From CAVRAZ01 sp963719135 (GTDB lineage Bacteria > Pseudomonadota > Gammaproteobacteria > DSM-19610): a DNA stretch of 64,000 nt. How positions within the stretch are numbered: position 1 is the first letter of the stretch; each line of letters opens with the position of its first letter. Position numbers and translations under genes: made by a program. The stretch is taken from NCBI GenBank assembly GCA_963719135.1, contig CAVRAZ010000001.1:744001-808000 (forward strand). Direction: 5' to 3'. Positions 17,885 through 27,358 of this stretch are shown here, piece by piece. Under the pieces are notes generated by a model. The model made no database searches, was not told the origin of the DNA, and was given only the letters and a program-made list of their open reading frames with translations.

Positions 17885-18832
17885 TAAGGCCCGGAGTGCC
17901 GTGGTTGCCGTGAATGCCGCGTGGCGATACCGGTTGGCGCGGCGGGTCGTCGGATCGGGCCCCCAACTGCCGTCGGCCTGCTGGCTCGACAGCAGCCGCT
18001 GCAGCGCGTCCTGCAGGACTCCCTGCAACGGCGCATCGATGAACCGGGCCGTCAGCAGCAGTTCCGACAGCAGGTCGATAGTCGCGCCTGCGCTGGCCCA
18101 GGCGACGGCTTGCACCAGGAAGCGCTTCAGCGGTTCCTGACGGTCTGCCAGCCAAGGCGGCACCGGGTCGCGCCCGAAATCGATCAGGGCGATGATCTCG
18201 TGCACCAGGGCGTAGAGTTCCAGGCTGGCGGCACGCCGCTGTTGCGGGTCGGCACCGGTTGCCGGCAGGACAGGCGGATTACCGCGCGCGACGCGTTCGA
18301 TGCGGCTGGCGGCCAGCGCGGCCGGCAGGGAGACGACAGGCTCCTGGTGCAGCCGCTGCAGAAACAGGGCGATGGTCAGACGCTTGGTCGGGTCGCCGCG
18401 GGGCGAGTTTGCCAGCACCCATTGCGCCGGGGCCAGGATGAGCGCTTGCAGGTCCGACGGCGTTCCCGCCTGCTGCATCAGGTAGGCCGCGAGCACCAGG
18501 TAGTAGTAGTCGGTCAGCCGTTTCTGCCCCGCCCTTTCCCACTGCGTGAATTCCGGCAATGCGCGGAGCCTGGCCATGCGCTCACCGAAACGGGCCCTGA
18601 AGCGTTCTTGAGTCGCGGGATTTCCGGACAGTGTCGACAACACCCGGAAACCGACAGCCTCGTCCAGCAGGTCGGGCAGCCCGCCGTCCTGCACGGAAGC
18701 CGGGTGCCGTTCGATCCAGTCCAGGCCGCGTGCGGCGGCCGCGCTGACCTGCGCCTGCGTTACCGCGGCGACCGCGTCGGGCAAGGGCGCCAGAAGGACG
18801 AGCAAGACGACGCCTGGCCGGAAGCGGTCCAT
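17861..18832 (-). CDS. Secreted protein resembling an alpha/alpha toroid (prenyltransferase/cyclase-like)
   Basis: The ATG at 18832 starts a signal peptide ('PGVVLLVLLAPLPDAVAA') in a protein of about 323 residues. The rest is helical; the C-terminal 'LLSSQQADGSWGPD' and 'RHAAFTATTALRAL' resemble the QxxDGSWG repeats of squalene-cyclase and prenyltransferase toroids. No catalytic motif is evident, so it is best called a secreted helical protein of unknown function. Its last residues (K-G-V-G-D-N) come from the hairpin repeat, so the native C-terminus may have been replaced. An in-frame ATG five codons upstream (18847) is the alternative start. Confidence 0.6.
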   Translation of the reverse strand: MDRFRPGVVLLVLLAPLPDAVAAVTQAQVSAAAARGLDWIERHPASVQDGGLPDLLDEAVGFRVLSTLSGNPATQERFRARFGERMARLRALPEFTQWERAGQKRLTDYYYLVLAAYLMQQAGTPSDLQALILAPAQWVLANSPRGDPTKRLTIALFLQRLHQEPVVSLPAALAASRIERVARGNPPVLPATGADPQQRRAASLELYALVHEIIALIDFGRDPVPPWLADRQEPLKRFLVQAVAWASAGATIDLLSELLLTARFIDAPLQGVLQDALQRLLSSQQADGSWGPDPTTRRANRYRHAAFTATTALRALEKGVGDN

Positions 18833-18888
18833 GCCGAAATCATACACGGGTGGTTACCGGCTGCTGAATCCGAGCGCAGATTTGTTAC

Positions 18889-19251
18889 TCAGGGAACCGA
18901 GCGAACGGCAGACGCGGCCGGGCGGCCGCGCGCTTGCGCCGATCGCGGCGACGGCGGCACCACAACGGTCGCTGCCAGATACAGCATCAGACTGTTGGAC
19001 AGATGCCAGGCGAAATGGATTCCGAGCGGCCAGACCGGGCAGAGCGCGGAGTCCAGCGTCCGCAGCAGCAGTGACAGCGTGAACAGCAGTGTGGCGGCCA
19101 GCAAGGCGCCTGAGCAAGGCCGGCCGGTGTGCCGGCAGTACAACGCCATCATCACCAGCGTGGCCCAGCTCGGCAGATAAAAGATGGAGCCGTTGAGGGA
19201 ATCCGCCGGAAAGGCGAACTGTACGCCCGTGCGAAAATGCAGCGTCGCCAA
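18889..19251 (-). pseudogene. C-terminal fragment of a ceramidase-like membrane protein
   Basis: The minus strand encodes about 120 residues with three membrane segments and the motif 'RTLDSALCPVWPLGIHFAWH' followed by 'SNSLMLYLAA'. This resembles the last third of bacterial alkaline-ceramidase-like membrane proteins ('RTLD..LC...P.GTHF.WH..N'). The expected N-terminal segments are absent or in another frame, and only a TTG could serve as start. It is probably a truncated gene. The family call is tentative. Confidence 0.45.
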
Positions 19252-19408
19252 AGCGCGTCACGCGGCCCCGGCGCCCCACGCTGAAGGCCACGAGCCCGCC
19301 GGTAGCCTGGTGAGGCCAAGCGCCGAAAAGGCACGGCCTGCAAGCGCGGGAACAGTTAACCTGACAGTTGCACGAGATGACGCGCCGGGATTCGAGGGCG
19401 CGCGACGG

Positions 19409-19535
19409 CCCTGTGGGTGGAATTCGCAGCCGTTAAGTTTCAACGCGCGTGCGTAAGTTGGGCCAAGGCACGAAGCCCAACGCCCGACCGCTGATCGCTG
19501 GGCTTCGCTGCGCTCACTGCCAACCTACGCACGCG
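19409..19535. repeat. Composite repeat: direct repeat plus GAAGCCC hairpin
   Basis: Bases 19409-19460 (CCCTGTGGGTGGAATTCGCA ... GTGCGTAAGTTG) recur with changes at 23905-23954. From 19447 a nested hairpin follows: outer arms CGCGTGCGTAAGTTGG and CCAACCTACGCACGCG (19520-19535), inner arms around CGAAGCCCA and TGGGCTTCG. A third GTTGGGCTTCG stands at 19554-19565. The whole 19292-19762 stretch holds no gene I can support. Confidence 0.65.
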
Positions 19536-19762
19536 TAACGCCGGACCGTTGATCGTTGGGCTTCGTGGCTCAGCGCAATCTACGATGACTTTCGCAGAGA
19601 GCGGGAACCGCGGCAGCAGCGAATGCGGTCGCGTGAATTCCCATACAACTGCCGCCGAATGATACCGGCTGCGATTCCGCGGCACGGGGAAGCGTTACAC
19701 TTTGCAGATCAGCGCCGATCCCGGTGTCTGCACATCGCTAAACGCCACGGAGGATAAGGACC

Positions 19763-20551
19763 ATGGACCTCAAGCTCGTCGACAAACGCGCACTGGTGAC
19801 CGGCTCCACCCGAGGCATCGGACTGGCCATCGCGAAGGCCCTGGCGAACGAAGGTGCGCAGGTGATCGTCAACGGCCGCACGCAAGCGTCGGTGGCCAAG
19901 GCGCTCGAGGAGATGCACCGCAGCATTCCCGCAGCGAAGGTCGAAGGTTTTGCGGGCGATCTCTCCACGGCCAGCGCCGCTGCACAATTATGTCAACGTA
20001 CGCCCGAGATCGACATACTGGTGAACAACCTGGGTATCTTCGAGCCGAAACCCTTCGAGCAGATTCCCGACGAGGACTGGCGCAGGTTTTTCGACGTCAA
20101 CGTGCTGAGCGGAATCCGCCTGTCCCGGGCTTATCTGCCCGGCATGAAGCAACGCGACTGGGGCCGCATCGTATTCATCAGCAGCGAAAGCGGCATCCAG
20201 ATTCCCCCTGAGATGATCCATTACGGGATGACCAAGACGGCGCAGCTCGCCGTGTCGCGCGGCATCGCCGAAACCTGCGCCGGCACGGGTGTCACGGTGA
20301 ACGCGGTATTACCCGGACCCACGCGTTCCGCAGGCGTCGAAACCTTCGTCGCCGCCTTGAGCGACGGCCGCCCCTTCGCGGAGTTCGAAAAAGAGTTTTT
20401 CCAGACCGTGCGTCCGACGTCCCTCCTCAAGCGCTTCGCCAGCACCGACGAGGTTGCCGCACTCGTTGCCTTCGTGTGCAGCCCGCTCTCCTCCGCCACG
20501 ACCGGCGCGGCGCTGCGGGTGGACGGCGGTGTTGTGCGCGCCTGCTTCTAG
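19763..20551 (+). CDS. Short-chain dehydrogenase/reductase (SDR)
   Basis: This is a 262-residue Rossmann-fold oxidoreductase. It has the cofactor loop TGSTRGIG at about residues 14-21, 'NNLGIF' for the NNAG position, the catalytic Ser in 'VFISSESG' and Y-G-M-T-K near residues 154-158. It is preceded by AAGGA close to the ATG. The substrate cannot be told from sequence. It is followed after 62 bases by a beta-hydroxyacid dehydrogenase on the same strand, so the two may act in the same catabolic step. Confidence 0.9.
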   Translation: MDLKLVDKRALVTGSTRGIGLAIAKALANEGAQVIVNGRTQASVAKALEEMHRSIPAAKVEGFAGDLSTASAAAQLCQRTPEIDILVNNLGIFEPKPFEQIPDEDWRRFFDVNVLSGIRLSRAYLPGMKQRDWGRIVFISSESGIQIPPEMIHYGMTKTAQLAVSRGIAETCAGTGVTVNAVLPGPTRSAGVETFVAALSDGRPFAEFEKEFFQTVRPTSLLKRFASTDEVAALVAFVCSPLSSATTGAALRVDGGVVRACF

Positions 20552-20613
20552 CCGGCACGCACCCCGCCCGCCGGCTGTATTCCGCTATCCACGCAAAGAC
20601 AAGGAGCGATACC

Positions 20614-21540
20614 ATGAACATCGGCTTTATCGGACTCGGGCGCATGGGCGCCGGCATGGCGGTGAATCTCCTGACGGCCGGCCACAGTGTCACCCTGTAC
20701 AACCGGACGGCGGCGAAAGCGGCAGCGCTGACCGCGCAAGGCGCGAAGGCCGCCGCCAACGTCGCCGATGCCTGCCGGGGCGATGCCGTCGTCACCATGC
20801 TGGCGGACGACGATGCCGTCGAGGCCGTCGTCACAGGAGACGGCGGTATCATCGACAGCCTGGCGGAAGGTGCGGTGCATGTTTCCTCGAGCACGATCGG
20901 CGTCGCCTTGTCCGAAGCACTGACACAAGCCCACGCCCGGGCCGGCCAGCGTTTTGTTTCGGCGCCGGTGTTCGGCCGTCCCGACGCGGCGGCGTCAGGC
21001 CAGCTCTTCGTCATCGCGGCCGGTCAGCCGGACGCGGTTGCCGCCGTAGCGCCGCTGTTCGAGGCCATAGGACAGAGGACCTTCATCGTCTCGGACACGC
21101 CCAAAGCCGCCAACCTGGTGAAGCTCAGCGGCAATTTCCTGATCGCCGCGACGATCGAGTCCCTTGGCGAGGCCCTGGCATTGATCGGCAAGGGCGGAAT
21201 CGATCAACGGCAGTATGTGGAGATTCTGACTTCGACCTTGTTCAATGCGCCCGTCTACAGGAACTACGGCGCGCTGCTGGTCGACGGCGCATTCGAACCA
21301 GCCGGTTTTGCCGTTCCGCTTGGACAGAAAGATATTCGGCTGACGCTGGCGGCCGCCGAAGACCTGCGCGTGCCCATGCCGCTCGCAAGTCTGCTCCGCG
21401 ACCGCTTCCTGACCCTGCTCGCTCATGGCGGCGACAAACTCGACTGGTCGGCCATCGGCCGCCTGGCGGCCATGGACGCAGGAATAGAAAAGGGGTCGGT
21501 GACAAATGAGAATCAATTGTCACCGACCCCTTTTCTTTAG
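20614..21540 (+). CDS. 3-hydroxyisobutyrate/beta-hydroxyacid dehydrogenase family protein with repeat-derived tail
   Basis: The ATG at 20614 has a strong AAGGAG site seven bases upstream. The 308-residue product shows the NAD(P) loop 'GFIGLGRMGAGMAVNLL', substrate-loop residues 'VSAPVFGRPDAAASGQL' and the catalytic Lys in 'AANLVKLSGNFLIA' (about residue 170). Family members oxidise beta-hydroxyacids or reduce semialdehydes such as succinic semialdehyde or glyoxylate. The last 16 residues are encoded by the hairpin repeat at 21487-21535 and differ from family C-termini, so the original end was replaced when the repeat arrived. Confidence 0.9.
   Translation: MNIGFIGLGRMGAGMAVNLLTAGHSVTLYNRTAAKAAALTAQGAKAAANVADACRGDAVVTMLADDDAVEAVVTGDGGIIDSLAEGAVHVSSSTIGVALSEALTQAHARAGQRFVSAPVFGRPDAAASGQLFVIAAGQPDAVAAVAPLFEAIGQRTFIVSDTPKAANLVKLSGNFLIAATIESLGEALALIGKGGIDQRQYVEILTSTLFNAPVYRNYGALLVDGAFEPAGFAVPLGQKDIRLTLAAAEDLRVPMPLASLLRDRFLTLLAHGGDKLDWSAIGRLAAMDAGIEKGSVTNENQLSPTPFL
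21487..21535. repeat. GTCGGTGACAA hairpin repeat, copy 2
   Basis: Perfect 19-base arms (GAAAAGGGGTCGGTGACAA and its complement) flank the same 11-base loop as copy 1. It overlaps the 3' end of the dehydrogenase gene; the frame here stays open through the hairpin and stops just after it. It is a likely terminator. Confidence 0.85.
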
Positions 21541-21813
21541 AACGGCGCGGACCGGTCCGGTATTGTGGCCGCCGGGGTCGCTGTGCGCGCGATCGGTCAG
21601 GTCACTTCGCTGTTCATGGCCTTGTCATCGGTCTGTTGCCGCTTGCGCGCAGCGCGTCGTCAGCCACGCGGTGGACGCGCTGATCGACAAGCGCGCTCTT
21701 TATCTGAAAGACGGCCCCTGTTCTGCTCCAGCCGGGCGCGCACCATCGGCGCAAGGCGTCGGCTCGAGCAGCGGATTACCGGGAATTTTTTCGGTTCGAC
21801 CCTGCTGATGGAA

Positions 21814-22710
21814 CTAAAGATAGCACCTGAACCAGTTCAGCGTATCGCGCCAGGCTTGTGCGGCCAACTCCGCTTGGCGGAAGTTGAATAGGTGCACCCC
21901 TCCCGGTATCACTATCAGTTCGACGGTCTTATGCAGTTGTTGCAGGCGCCGCTCCAGGCGCTCGGATTCTTCCAGCGGCGCGGCAGTATCCTTGTCGCCA
22001 TGAATCAGCAACACCGGCGCTGCAATAGAGGACGCGTAATGCACGGGAGACGCCCCGGTCAGCATCTCCCGGAACTGCTCATCGGTTTGCGCCCCGGTCG
22101 CACGGTAAAAGTACCGGCGTATCGCTCCGTAGATCATACGCACGATAAAGTTGCTGCGCCGCTTGTCCAACCACGCGTTGAAATCCGTCACCGGGTAATA
22201 GGCCACCACGGCCCGGATCCGTTCCGGTGCGCGCGCGGCGATCAGCAGACTGAAGACCGCGCCCTGGGAAAAGCCCAAGGCGCCGATGTGTTTCCGGTCC
22301 ACCCACGGCTTCGCACTGATCACATCCAGACTGCGCGTAATATCCGCGCCGCCGCGCCAGGGAAAGGTCGTGCGCTCGAATTTCCCGTTGATCAACCGCT
22401 TATAATCCACCGCCGCCGCCGCGTAGCCCTGTGCCGCCAAATCCCATACCACGCCCCGCATTTGTTGCGCGGTTTTCCCGCCTTCCGGATGCACCATGAC
22501 GGTAGGGAACGGCCCATCACCCGTCGGCCTGGCCCATTCAAGATGAAGCAACAAACTGCCTCGGGACTGATCCTCCGACCACGTCTTGACTTGCGGCGGC
22601 ACCGCGTCAGGATGTATCAGATAATGATTGGGAAAATAGTGACACCCGCTCGAGCCCGCCGCCATACTCAGCATGAGCACCAAACAAATCTTTGAGTGAG
22701 TTCGGATCAT
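21814..22710 (-). CDS. Alpha/beta hydrolase lipoprotein (dienelactone hydrolase-like)
   Basis: The ATG at 22710 begins a lipoprotein signal ending 'GSSGC' (Cys23). The 298-residue product shows a nucleophile elbow G-F-S-Q-G, the acid residue in 'IHGDKDTAAP' and the histidine in 'PGGVHLF', a complete Ser-Asp-His triad in the order of dienelactone hydrolase and prolyl-oligopeptidase relatives. It is probably anchored to a membrane and faces the periplasm. The substrate is unknown. It stands alone, in no evident operon. Confidence 0.85.
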   Translation of the reverse strand: MIRTHSKICLVLMLSMAAGSSGCHYFPNHYLIHPDAVPPQVKTWSEDQSRGSLLLHLEWARPTGDGPFPTVMVHPEGGKTAQQMRGVVWDLAAQGYAAAAVDYKRLINGKFERTTFPWRGGADITRSLDVISAKPWVDRKHIGALGFSQGAVFSLLIAARAPERIRAVVAYYPVTDFNAWLDKRRSNFIVRMIYGAIRRYFYRATGAQTDEQFREMLTGASPVHYASSIAAPVLLIHGDKDTAAPLEESERLERRLQQLHKTVELIVIPGGVHLFNFRQAELAAQAWRDTLNWFRCYL

Positions 22711-22811
22711 GTGCCTGTCCGTCAAGTCACTGCGCGACGATCGACTATCCCTCTTGTTCTTAAACAGCAGAGTTCGTGACGTGTCCCGAAGGTGGCGGGA
22801 CGATCCGCGCA

Positions 22812-23057
22812 TTATCGCCCGTCGGCAACCCTCTCCATGCCCACCGGCGCGCCGGCTTTCACAAGAACTTCACGTGATGGAATGACTATCGTCCATCCCT
22901 GGAGCCCCATCCTTAGGGAGGCGCGGCACCCTGTTAAAGAATCTCCTGCGAATGTCACGTGATACTCGACAGCCGCCGAACCATCGACATCGAGCGATGC
23001 CTGACCGCCGCTGCGCCTCCCGCTTCCAGCCACGAGTGCGTCGCCCACTCGATGCAA
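22812..23057 (-). CDS. Hypothetical protein or fragment
   Basis: This 81-residue frame has coding-like sequence in its second half ('DGSAAVEYHVTFAGDSLTGC' and 'GWTIVIPSREVLVKAG'). It is in the same frame as the secreted protein that ends at 23094, separated by two stop codons over 36 bases. It may be a small gene or a detached C-terminal part of its neighbour. It is not recognised. Confidence 0.35.
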   Translation of the reverse strand: MHRVGDALVAGSGRRSGGQASLDVDGSAAVEYHVTFAGDSLTGCRASLRMGLQGWTIVIPSREVLVKAGAPVGMERVADGR

Positions 23058-23093
23058 ACTGGCCCGTCAGCGCGCACCCGCCGCCGGCAACAT

Positions 23094-23699
23094 CTACAGC
23101 GACGGCATCGGTAACGGCGGCGAATTCGGCCACAGACCGCCCGCACCGCCGCTGGTGCCGTAGGCACTGTTGACGGCCTGTGCCTTCTGGGCAAGGTCGC
23201 CGGTCGCCGTCTGCACGTTCGACCACAGCTTCTCCTTGCCGGCACCGCGGCCTTTCGCGCACGCCATCACCAGTTTCTCCTTGCAGTCTTGCAGTGTGTC
23301 CTGTGCGCTGCACCCCTTGTCCATATCCGCCGCTGTCCAGGTCTTGCCCACGCACGCCGCCTCCCGGTCGAGATAGGCCGTCATGGCGTTCACCGCAACT
23401 TTGAGCGACTGTTCGCTGTGCTCCACGGCGCCCATGGCGGCCTGCAGTCGCGCCTGGGTGTTCTGTGGTTGCACCCGGATCGGTGTGCGATTCAGTTCCG
23501 CCGCCGATCGGGCCATGCGTTGTCGTGCCTCTGTCCCCGGCATGGCCGGCGCCGGCAACCGCGTTGATCGTGCGGCTGGATTATCCGGGCTCGCCGTCGT
23601 ATTCCCCTGGCTGGGTTCGGCCGCCATGGCCAGCGCCGAAAGGCCTGCCATCAGGCTGGCAAGCAGGACAGTGTGTGTATTCCGTGCGATGTGTTTCAT
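23094..23699 (-). CDS. Secreted hypothetical protein with four cysteines
   Basis: This 201-residue protein starts with a clear signal peptide ('LLASLMAGLSALAMA', cleavage before AEP). A proline-rich low-complexity segment follows, then a helical region with four cysteines ('ACVGKTW', 'KGCSAQDTLQDCKEKLVMAC') that could form two disulfides in the periplasm. The tail is Gly/Pro-rich. No family is recognised. It is monocistronic as far as can be seen. Confidence 0.6.
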   Translation of the reverse strand: MKHIARNTHTVLLASLMAGLSALAMAAEPSQGNTTASPDNPAARSTRLPAPAMPGTEARQRMARSAAELNRTPIRVQPQNTQARLQAAMGAVEHSEQSLKVAVNAMTAYLDREAACVGKTWTAADMDKGCSAQDTLQDCKEKLVMACAKGRGAGKEKLWSNVQTATGDLAQKAQAVNSAYGTSGGAGGLWPNSPPLPMPSL

Positions 23700-24590
23700 G
23701 TTTCCCTCGGACGTTCCGGTTGCAAGGTTGCGCTGTTGGTTCTGGGTCGCACGCGCACCCTGACCGGTTCAATGAATGATCGATTTCTGCCGCCGGGCAA
23801 TCCTCGATCCGAGGCAAGGATCATCCAAACCTGGCAGTTGCATCAAGAATCCACCGGGATTCGACCGAACCCTGCCGTCTACGCGTTACTGGGCGGCTAA
23901 CGGTCCCTGTGGGTGGAATTCGCACGGGTGAATTCAACACGCGTGCGCAGGTTGATGAGAGGGTCTCCTCCCCCTTACTAATCGGCGTCGTGATGCGCCA
24001 TGATGGAGCTGTTACCAACCATCGAAATGAAAGAAGAGGAGACCCTCTCATCAACCCACATTGATGCAATGGTTGGCGGAAATGTGCCCGCGCGCCCTGT
24101 TTATTGTACTGTTGCGCGGATCATTCGTGAACACCTGGTTCATGGACCTCCGGAATCTCTCCTTGAGCCAGGCAGCGTCCGTGCGATGATCGGACAGGTG
24201 AGGCTGCTGGTTCTGCACTGGTTGTGAAAGCAGGATGAGCGCACCGGCTGCGAATGACGGCAGCACCTGCATGACCGTCATTCTGCGGCGCCTGTGGCGC
24301 CAACGCTGTAGCCGTGTCCGCAGGCGACGCGCAGATGTCCCCGCCCCTGGTGCAGCCGGTACATGCGGCGTGGCGGGCCCGGTCTGCGCCCGGCGGAAGT
24401 TCGCGGGGAACACCGCCCTGGATTCCCGATCGCTGCCAACGTCGCTCGATTCCTTACGGAACCTTCCCGCTCCCCGCTCACTGGCCGGCCGCTGGCGGGC
24501 CGGTTACAATCGGACGGCACAGCCATTACCGGTACACACCCGAACCGGCGTGGCACCGTCCCCCGCAACTCACCGGCTGAAAAATTTCTC
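23700..24590. other. Gene-poor stretch with repeats upstream of zwf
   Basis: No convincing gene is seen here. It contains the second copy of a 50-base direct repeat (23905-23954) and the long inverted repeat at 23950-24056. A weak minus-strand frame at 24051-24281 has a hydrophobic start but nothing else to support it. Confidence 0.4.
23950..24056. repeat. Inverted repeat with 21-bp perfect arms
   Basis: GGTTGATGAGAGGGTCTCCTC (23950-23970, 21 bases) is exactly complementary to 24036-24056, around a 65-base centre. The centre encodes nothing visible. The form is that of a small non-autonomous element or a stable RNA hairpin. No second copy was found in the window. Confidence 0.65.
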
Positions 24591-26090
24591 ATGGCAAACG
24601 AGTCACTGTTGGAAAGCTTCAAGGAATACCAGCCACTTCCGGCCAATATCGTCATCTTCGGTGCCAGCGGCGACCTGACCAAGCGCAAGCTCATGCCGGC
24701 GCTCGCACGCATGTACCGCTGCGGCCTGGTACACCCGCAAAGCCGCATTATCGGGGTGGCGCGCTCCATCGCCGAAGCGGACTGGATCGAGCTGATCCGC
24801 ACCACGCTGGACCGCTATGCACCCGAACTCCAGTACAGCCCGGAAGAGTGGCAGGCCTTCGCGGCACGGCTGCGCATGGTCGGGGGCGACCTGGCCGCTG
24901 CGGAAACCTACACCCGGGTCGCGGCTGCGCTCGATACCGAACAGGGCCAGTGCAATGCCATGTTCTATCTGGCCATCCCGCCGGACTGGTACGTGCGCGT
25001 GGCGCAGGCATTGGCGCAATCCGGGCTCGCCAGCGAGGACTGTGGTTACCGGCGCATCGTCATCGAGAAGCCCTTCGGCCTCGATTACGATTCCGCCATC
25101 GCGCTCAACAAGGCGCTGCAGGGCGTGTTCAGCGAGTCGCAGATCTTCCGCATCGACCATTACCTCGGCAAGGAAAGCGTGCAGAACCTGTTCGTGTTCC
25201 GTTTCGGCAACAGCATCCTGGAACCGCTGTGGAACCGCAACTACATCGATCACGTCCAGATCTCGGTGGCCGAAACCCTGGGCGTCGAATACCGTGCGGC
25301 CTACTACGAGCGTGCCGGCGCCCTGCGCGACATGATCCAGAGTCACTTGATGCAGGTGATGACCCTGGTGGCCATGGAACCGCCGGGCGAATACACCGCC
25401 AATGCCGTGCGTGACGAGAAGGTCAAGGTGCTGCGTTCCCTGCGCGCCACGCCGCCCGCCGAGGTGGACCGCCTGACCGTCGCCGCGCAGTACGGCGCCG
25501 GCGAGATCGCGGGGGAGAAAGTACCGGCCTACTGCCGGGAACCGGGGGTTGCCGCGGACTCGGTGACCGAGACCTTCGCGGCCGTGCGCATGTACGTGGA
25601 CAACTGGCGCTGGCAGGGTGTGCCGTTCATCCTCTGGTATGGCAAGCGCCTGCACAAGCGCGTCTCGGAAATCGTGATCCGTTTCCGCCAGCCGCCGCAC
25701 AACCTGTTCGACCCCGGCGGCGCGCCTCCGATAGCCGATGCCCTGGTATTTCGCCTGCAACCCGAGGAAGGCATGTTCCTGCGCATGAATGCCAAGATGC
25801 CCGGACTGACCACGCGCATGCGGCGGCTGGTGATGCGCGGGCCCTATGCGTCGGCGACCGAACCGCACTTCGAGGCCTATGAAATCCTGCTCAATGACGT
25901 GCTGCTGGGTGATGCCACGCTGTTCTCGCGCGCCGACGAGATCGAGGAATCCTGGCTGAAACTCGCGCCGATCCTCGACGCCTGGAGCAAGCGCCTGTCC
26001 ATCAACCGCTACCGCACCGGCACCTGGGACGTTCCCGGCATGGACGCGCTGTTGACCGGCTGCGTCGGCGGCTGGCACAAGCCGACCTGA
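24591..26090 (+). CDS. zwf: Glucose-6-phosphate 1-dehydrogenase
   Basis: The ATG at 24591 gives 499 residues, the usual length. The NADP loop 'VIFGASGDLTKRKLMPALAR' is at residues 21-40 and the active-site R-I-D-H-Y-L-G-K at about 187-194. The enzyme oxidises glucose-6-phosphate to 6-phosphogluconolactone and makes NADPH in the cytoplasm. No pgl, gnd or edd lies next to it, so it is transcribed alone here. No strong Shine-Dalgarno sequence precedes the start, but the N-terminus aligns well with the family. Confidence 0.95.
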   Translation: MANESLLESFKEYQPLPANIVIFGASGDLTKRKLMPALARMYRCGLVHPQSRIIGVARSIAEADWIELIRTTLDRYAPELQYSPEEWQAFAARLRMVGGDLAAAETYTRVAAALDTEQGQCNAMFYLAIPPDWYVRVAQALAQSGLASEDCGYRRIVIEKPFGLDYDSAIALNKALQGVFSESQIFRIDHYLGKESVQNLFVFRFGNSILEPLWNRNYIDHVQISVAETLGVEYRAAYYERAGALRDMIQSHLMQVMTLVAMEPPGEYTANAVRDEKVKVLRSLRATPPAEVDRLTVAAQYGAGEIAGEKVPAYCREPGVAADSVTETFAAVRMYVDNWRWQGVPFILWYGKRLHKRVSEIVIRFRQPPHNLFDPGGAPPIADALVFRLQPEEGMFLRMNAKMPGLTTRMRRLVMRGPYASATEPHFEAYEILLNDVLLGDATLFSRADEIEESWLKLAPILDAWSKRLSINRYRTGTWDVPGMDALLTGCVGGWHKPT

Positions 26091-26115
26091 GCCGGCGTTA
26101 TCCGGAATATGGCGC

Positions 26116-27081
26116 CTACTGCGCGTAAAGGCGGGTGAGCAAGGCATTGAATTGCGCGGTTCGTGACGGTTCGGTGGGCGGCAGGTACCCTTCCTGTTGC
26201 AGCACCTGAATCAATTTGACCGGCGTGACACCGGATTCGCCGACGATTTCGACATGTCCGGCGCGAACCTCGACGCTTGTGGCCTCTGTGCCGGACCGCA
26301 CCGGCGGGAGCCGTTGCTCATCGAGGGAGAATACGAAATCGTCCTCGACGCACCGGCCAAGATCGTTGCGCCGCCGGCAACTGCCCTTTTCATCGGTGGA
26401 AACCAGCAAGTAGCGCTCCACAGACGGGTCGAGCCCGCCCGGCTTCCTGATAAAATCCGAAGCGTCGGTGATTTCGAACCATTTATCGCCACTGATCAGC
26501 CTGCACGCCAGATCGTTGAAACCCAGCGTTGCAATCCGCAACAGCGGGATACCGCAAGGCCGCGCGGCAAGGATGCCTGACAGGGGGGCTGAAATGGTGA
26601 CCAGCCTGAGCCGGGCATGGGATTCGATGGGGTCCTTGCGGTCGACGACAAGAGCCTTGCGCGCAACCAGCCCTCCCTGGCTGTGCCCCATGACGGTGAT
26701 CTGCGGTGAAACCAGATGCGCGGCCAGCCCCTCGACGGCATCGGCGAGCTGCCGGGAACTGCGCATGATGCTGTCACGGTCATCGTAGCTGAAACAGGCC
26801 GATTGCTGGCCATGAAAGGCCAGAACTTCCGACAGCGTGCGAAAGCGCCCGGCGGACCCAAAACAGCCATGGACGAGAATGGTCACCGGATGCTGCGAAT
26901 TCAGGTGCAGGCTGCGGTCCGGAGCATCGGTACACGGACCCAGGCCCGCGATGTCCAGCGTCATATCGGGTTCAGGCAACTGCGGATAGGCCTGCGGAAA
27001 TTCGGGTGAATCCGGCGCGGGAGAGGCCACGCACTCCGTGAGCAGGGCCCAACCAAGACAGAAAACGAAGGCTTTCTTCAT
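26116..27081 (-). CDS. Secreted lipase/esterase-like alpha/beta hydrolase
   Basis: This 321-residue protein has a signal peptide (residues 1 to about 20, 'AFVFCLGWALLTECVAS'). The oxyanion segment 'VTILVHGCFGSAGRF' and nucleophile elbow 'VMGHSQGGLVARKAL' (G-H-S-Q-G) place it among extracellular or periplasmic lipases and esterases. The likely histidine is in 'AGHVEIVGESG' near the C-terminus. Several cysteines suggest disulfides. It converges with zwf, whose stop is 25 bases away. The substrate is not known. Confidence 0.8.
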   Translation of the reverse strand: MKKAFVFCLGWALLTECVASPAPDSPEFPQAYPQLPEPDMTLDIAGLGPCTDAPDRSLHLNSQHPVTILVHGCFGSAGRFRTLSEVLAFHGQQSACFSYDDRDSIMRSSRQLADAVEGLAAHLVSPQITVMGHSQGGLVARKALVVDRKDPIESHARLRLVTISAPLSGILAARPCGIPLLRIATLGFNDLACRLISGDKWFEITDASDFIRKPGGLDPSVERYLLVSTDEKGSCRRRNDLGRCVEDDFVFSLDEQRLPPVRSGTEATSVEVRAGHVEIVGESGVTPVKLIQVLQQEGYLPPTEPSRTAQFNALLTRLYAQ

Positions 27082-27358
27082 CGTATCGGATGCTCCCGTT
27101 GCTCAAGTTCACGGGGAAAGGCCGGCGTAGCGATCCGCTTTACCCGCTTGTCTTGATGCTTATAGTCATTCAATTCGTCTGGCAAGCCAACAGGGGGTAC
27201 GGAGTCCGGGGGCGCGCTCGCACCACGCGATCTTCAGGGCTGGCGACGAAGTCCTAAGGCTCGAAGATGACGGGGGCCGTGCCAGCCTTGTACGGCGTCC
27301 CGCGCCGGCAGCGAACGGCGCCGTTCGGCGTGAGTGCCGGATGAAAGGGTTCGGTACC

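Noticed and set aside
24051..24281. A 76-codon minus-strand frame with a hydrophobic start
   Set aside because: It runs into the inverted repeat at 24036-24056 and has no conserved feature or clear start signal.
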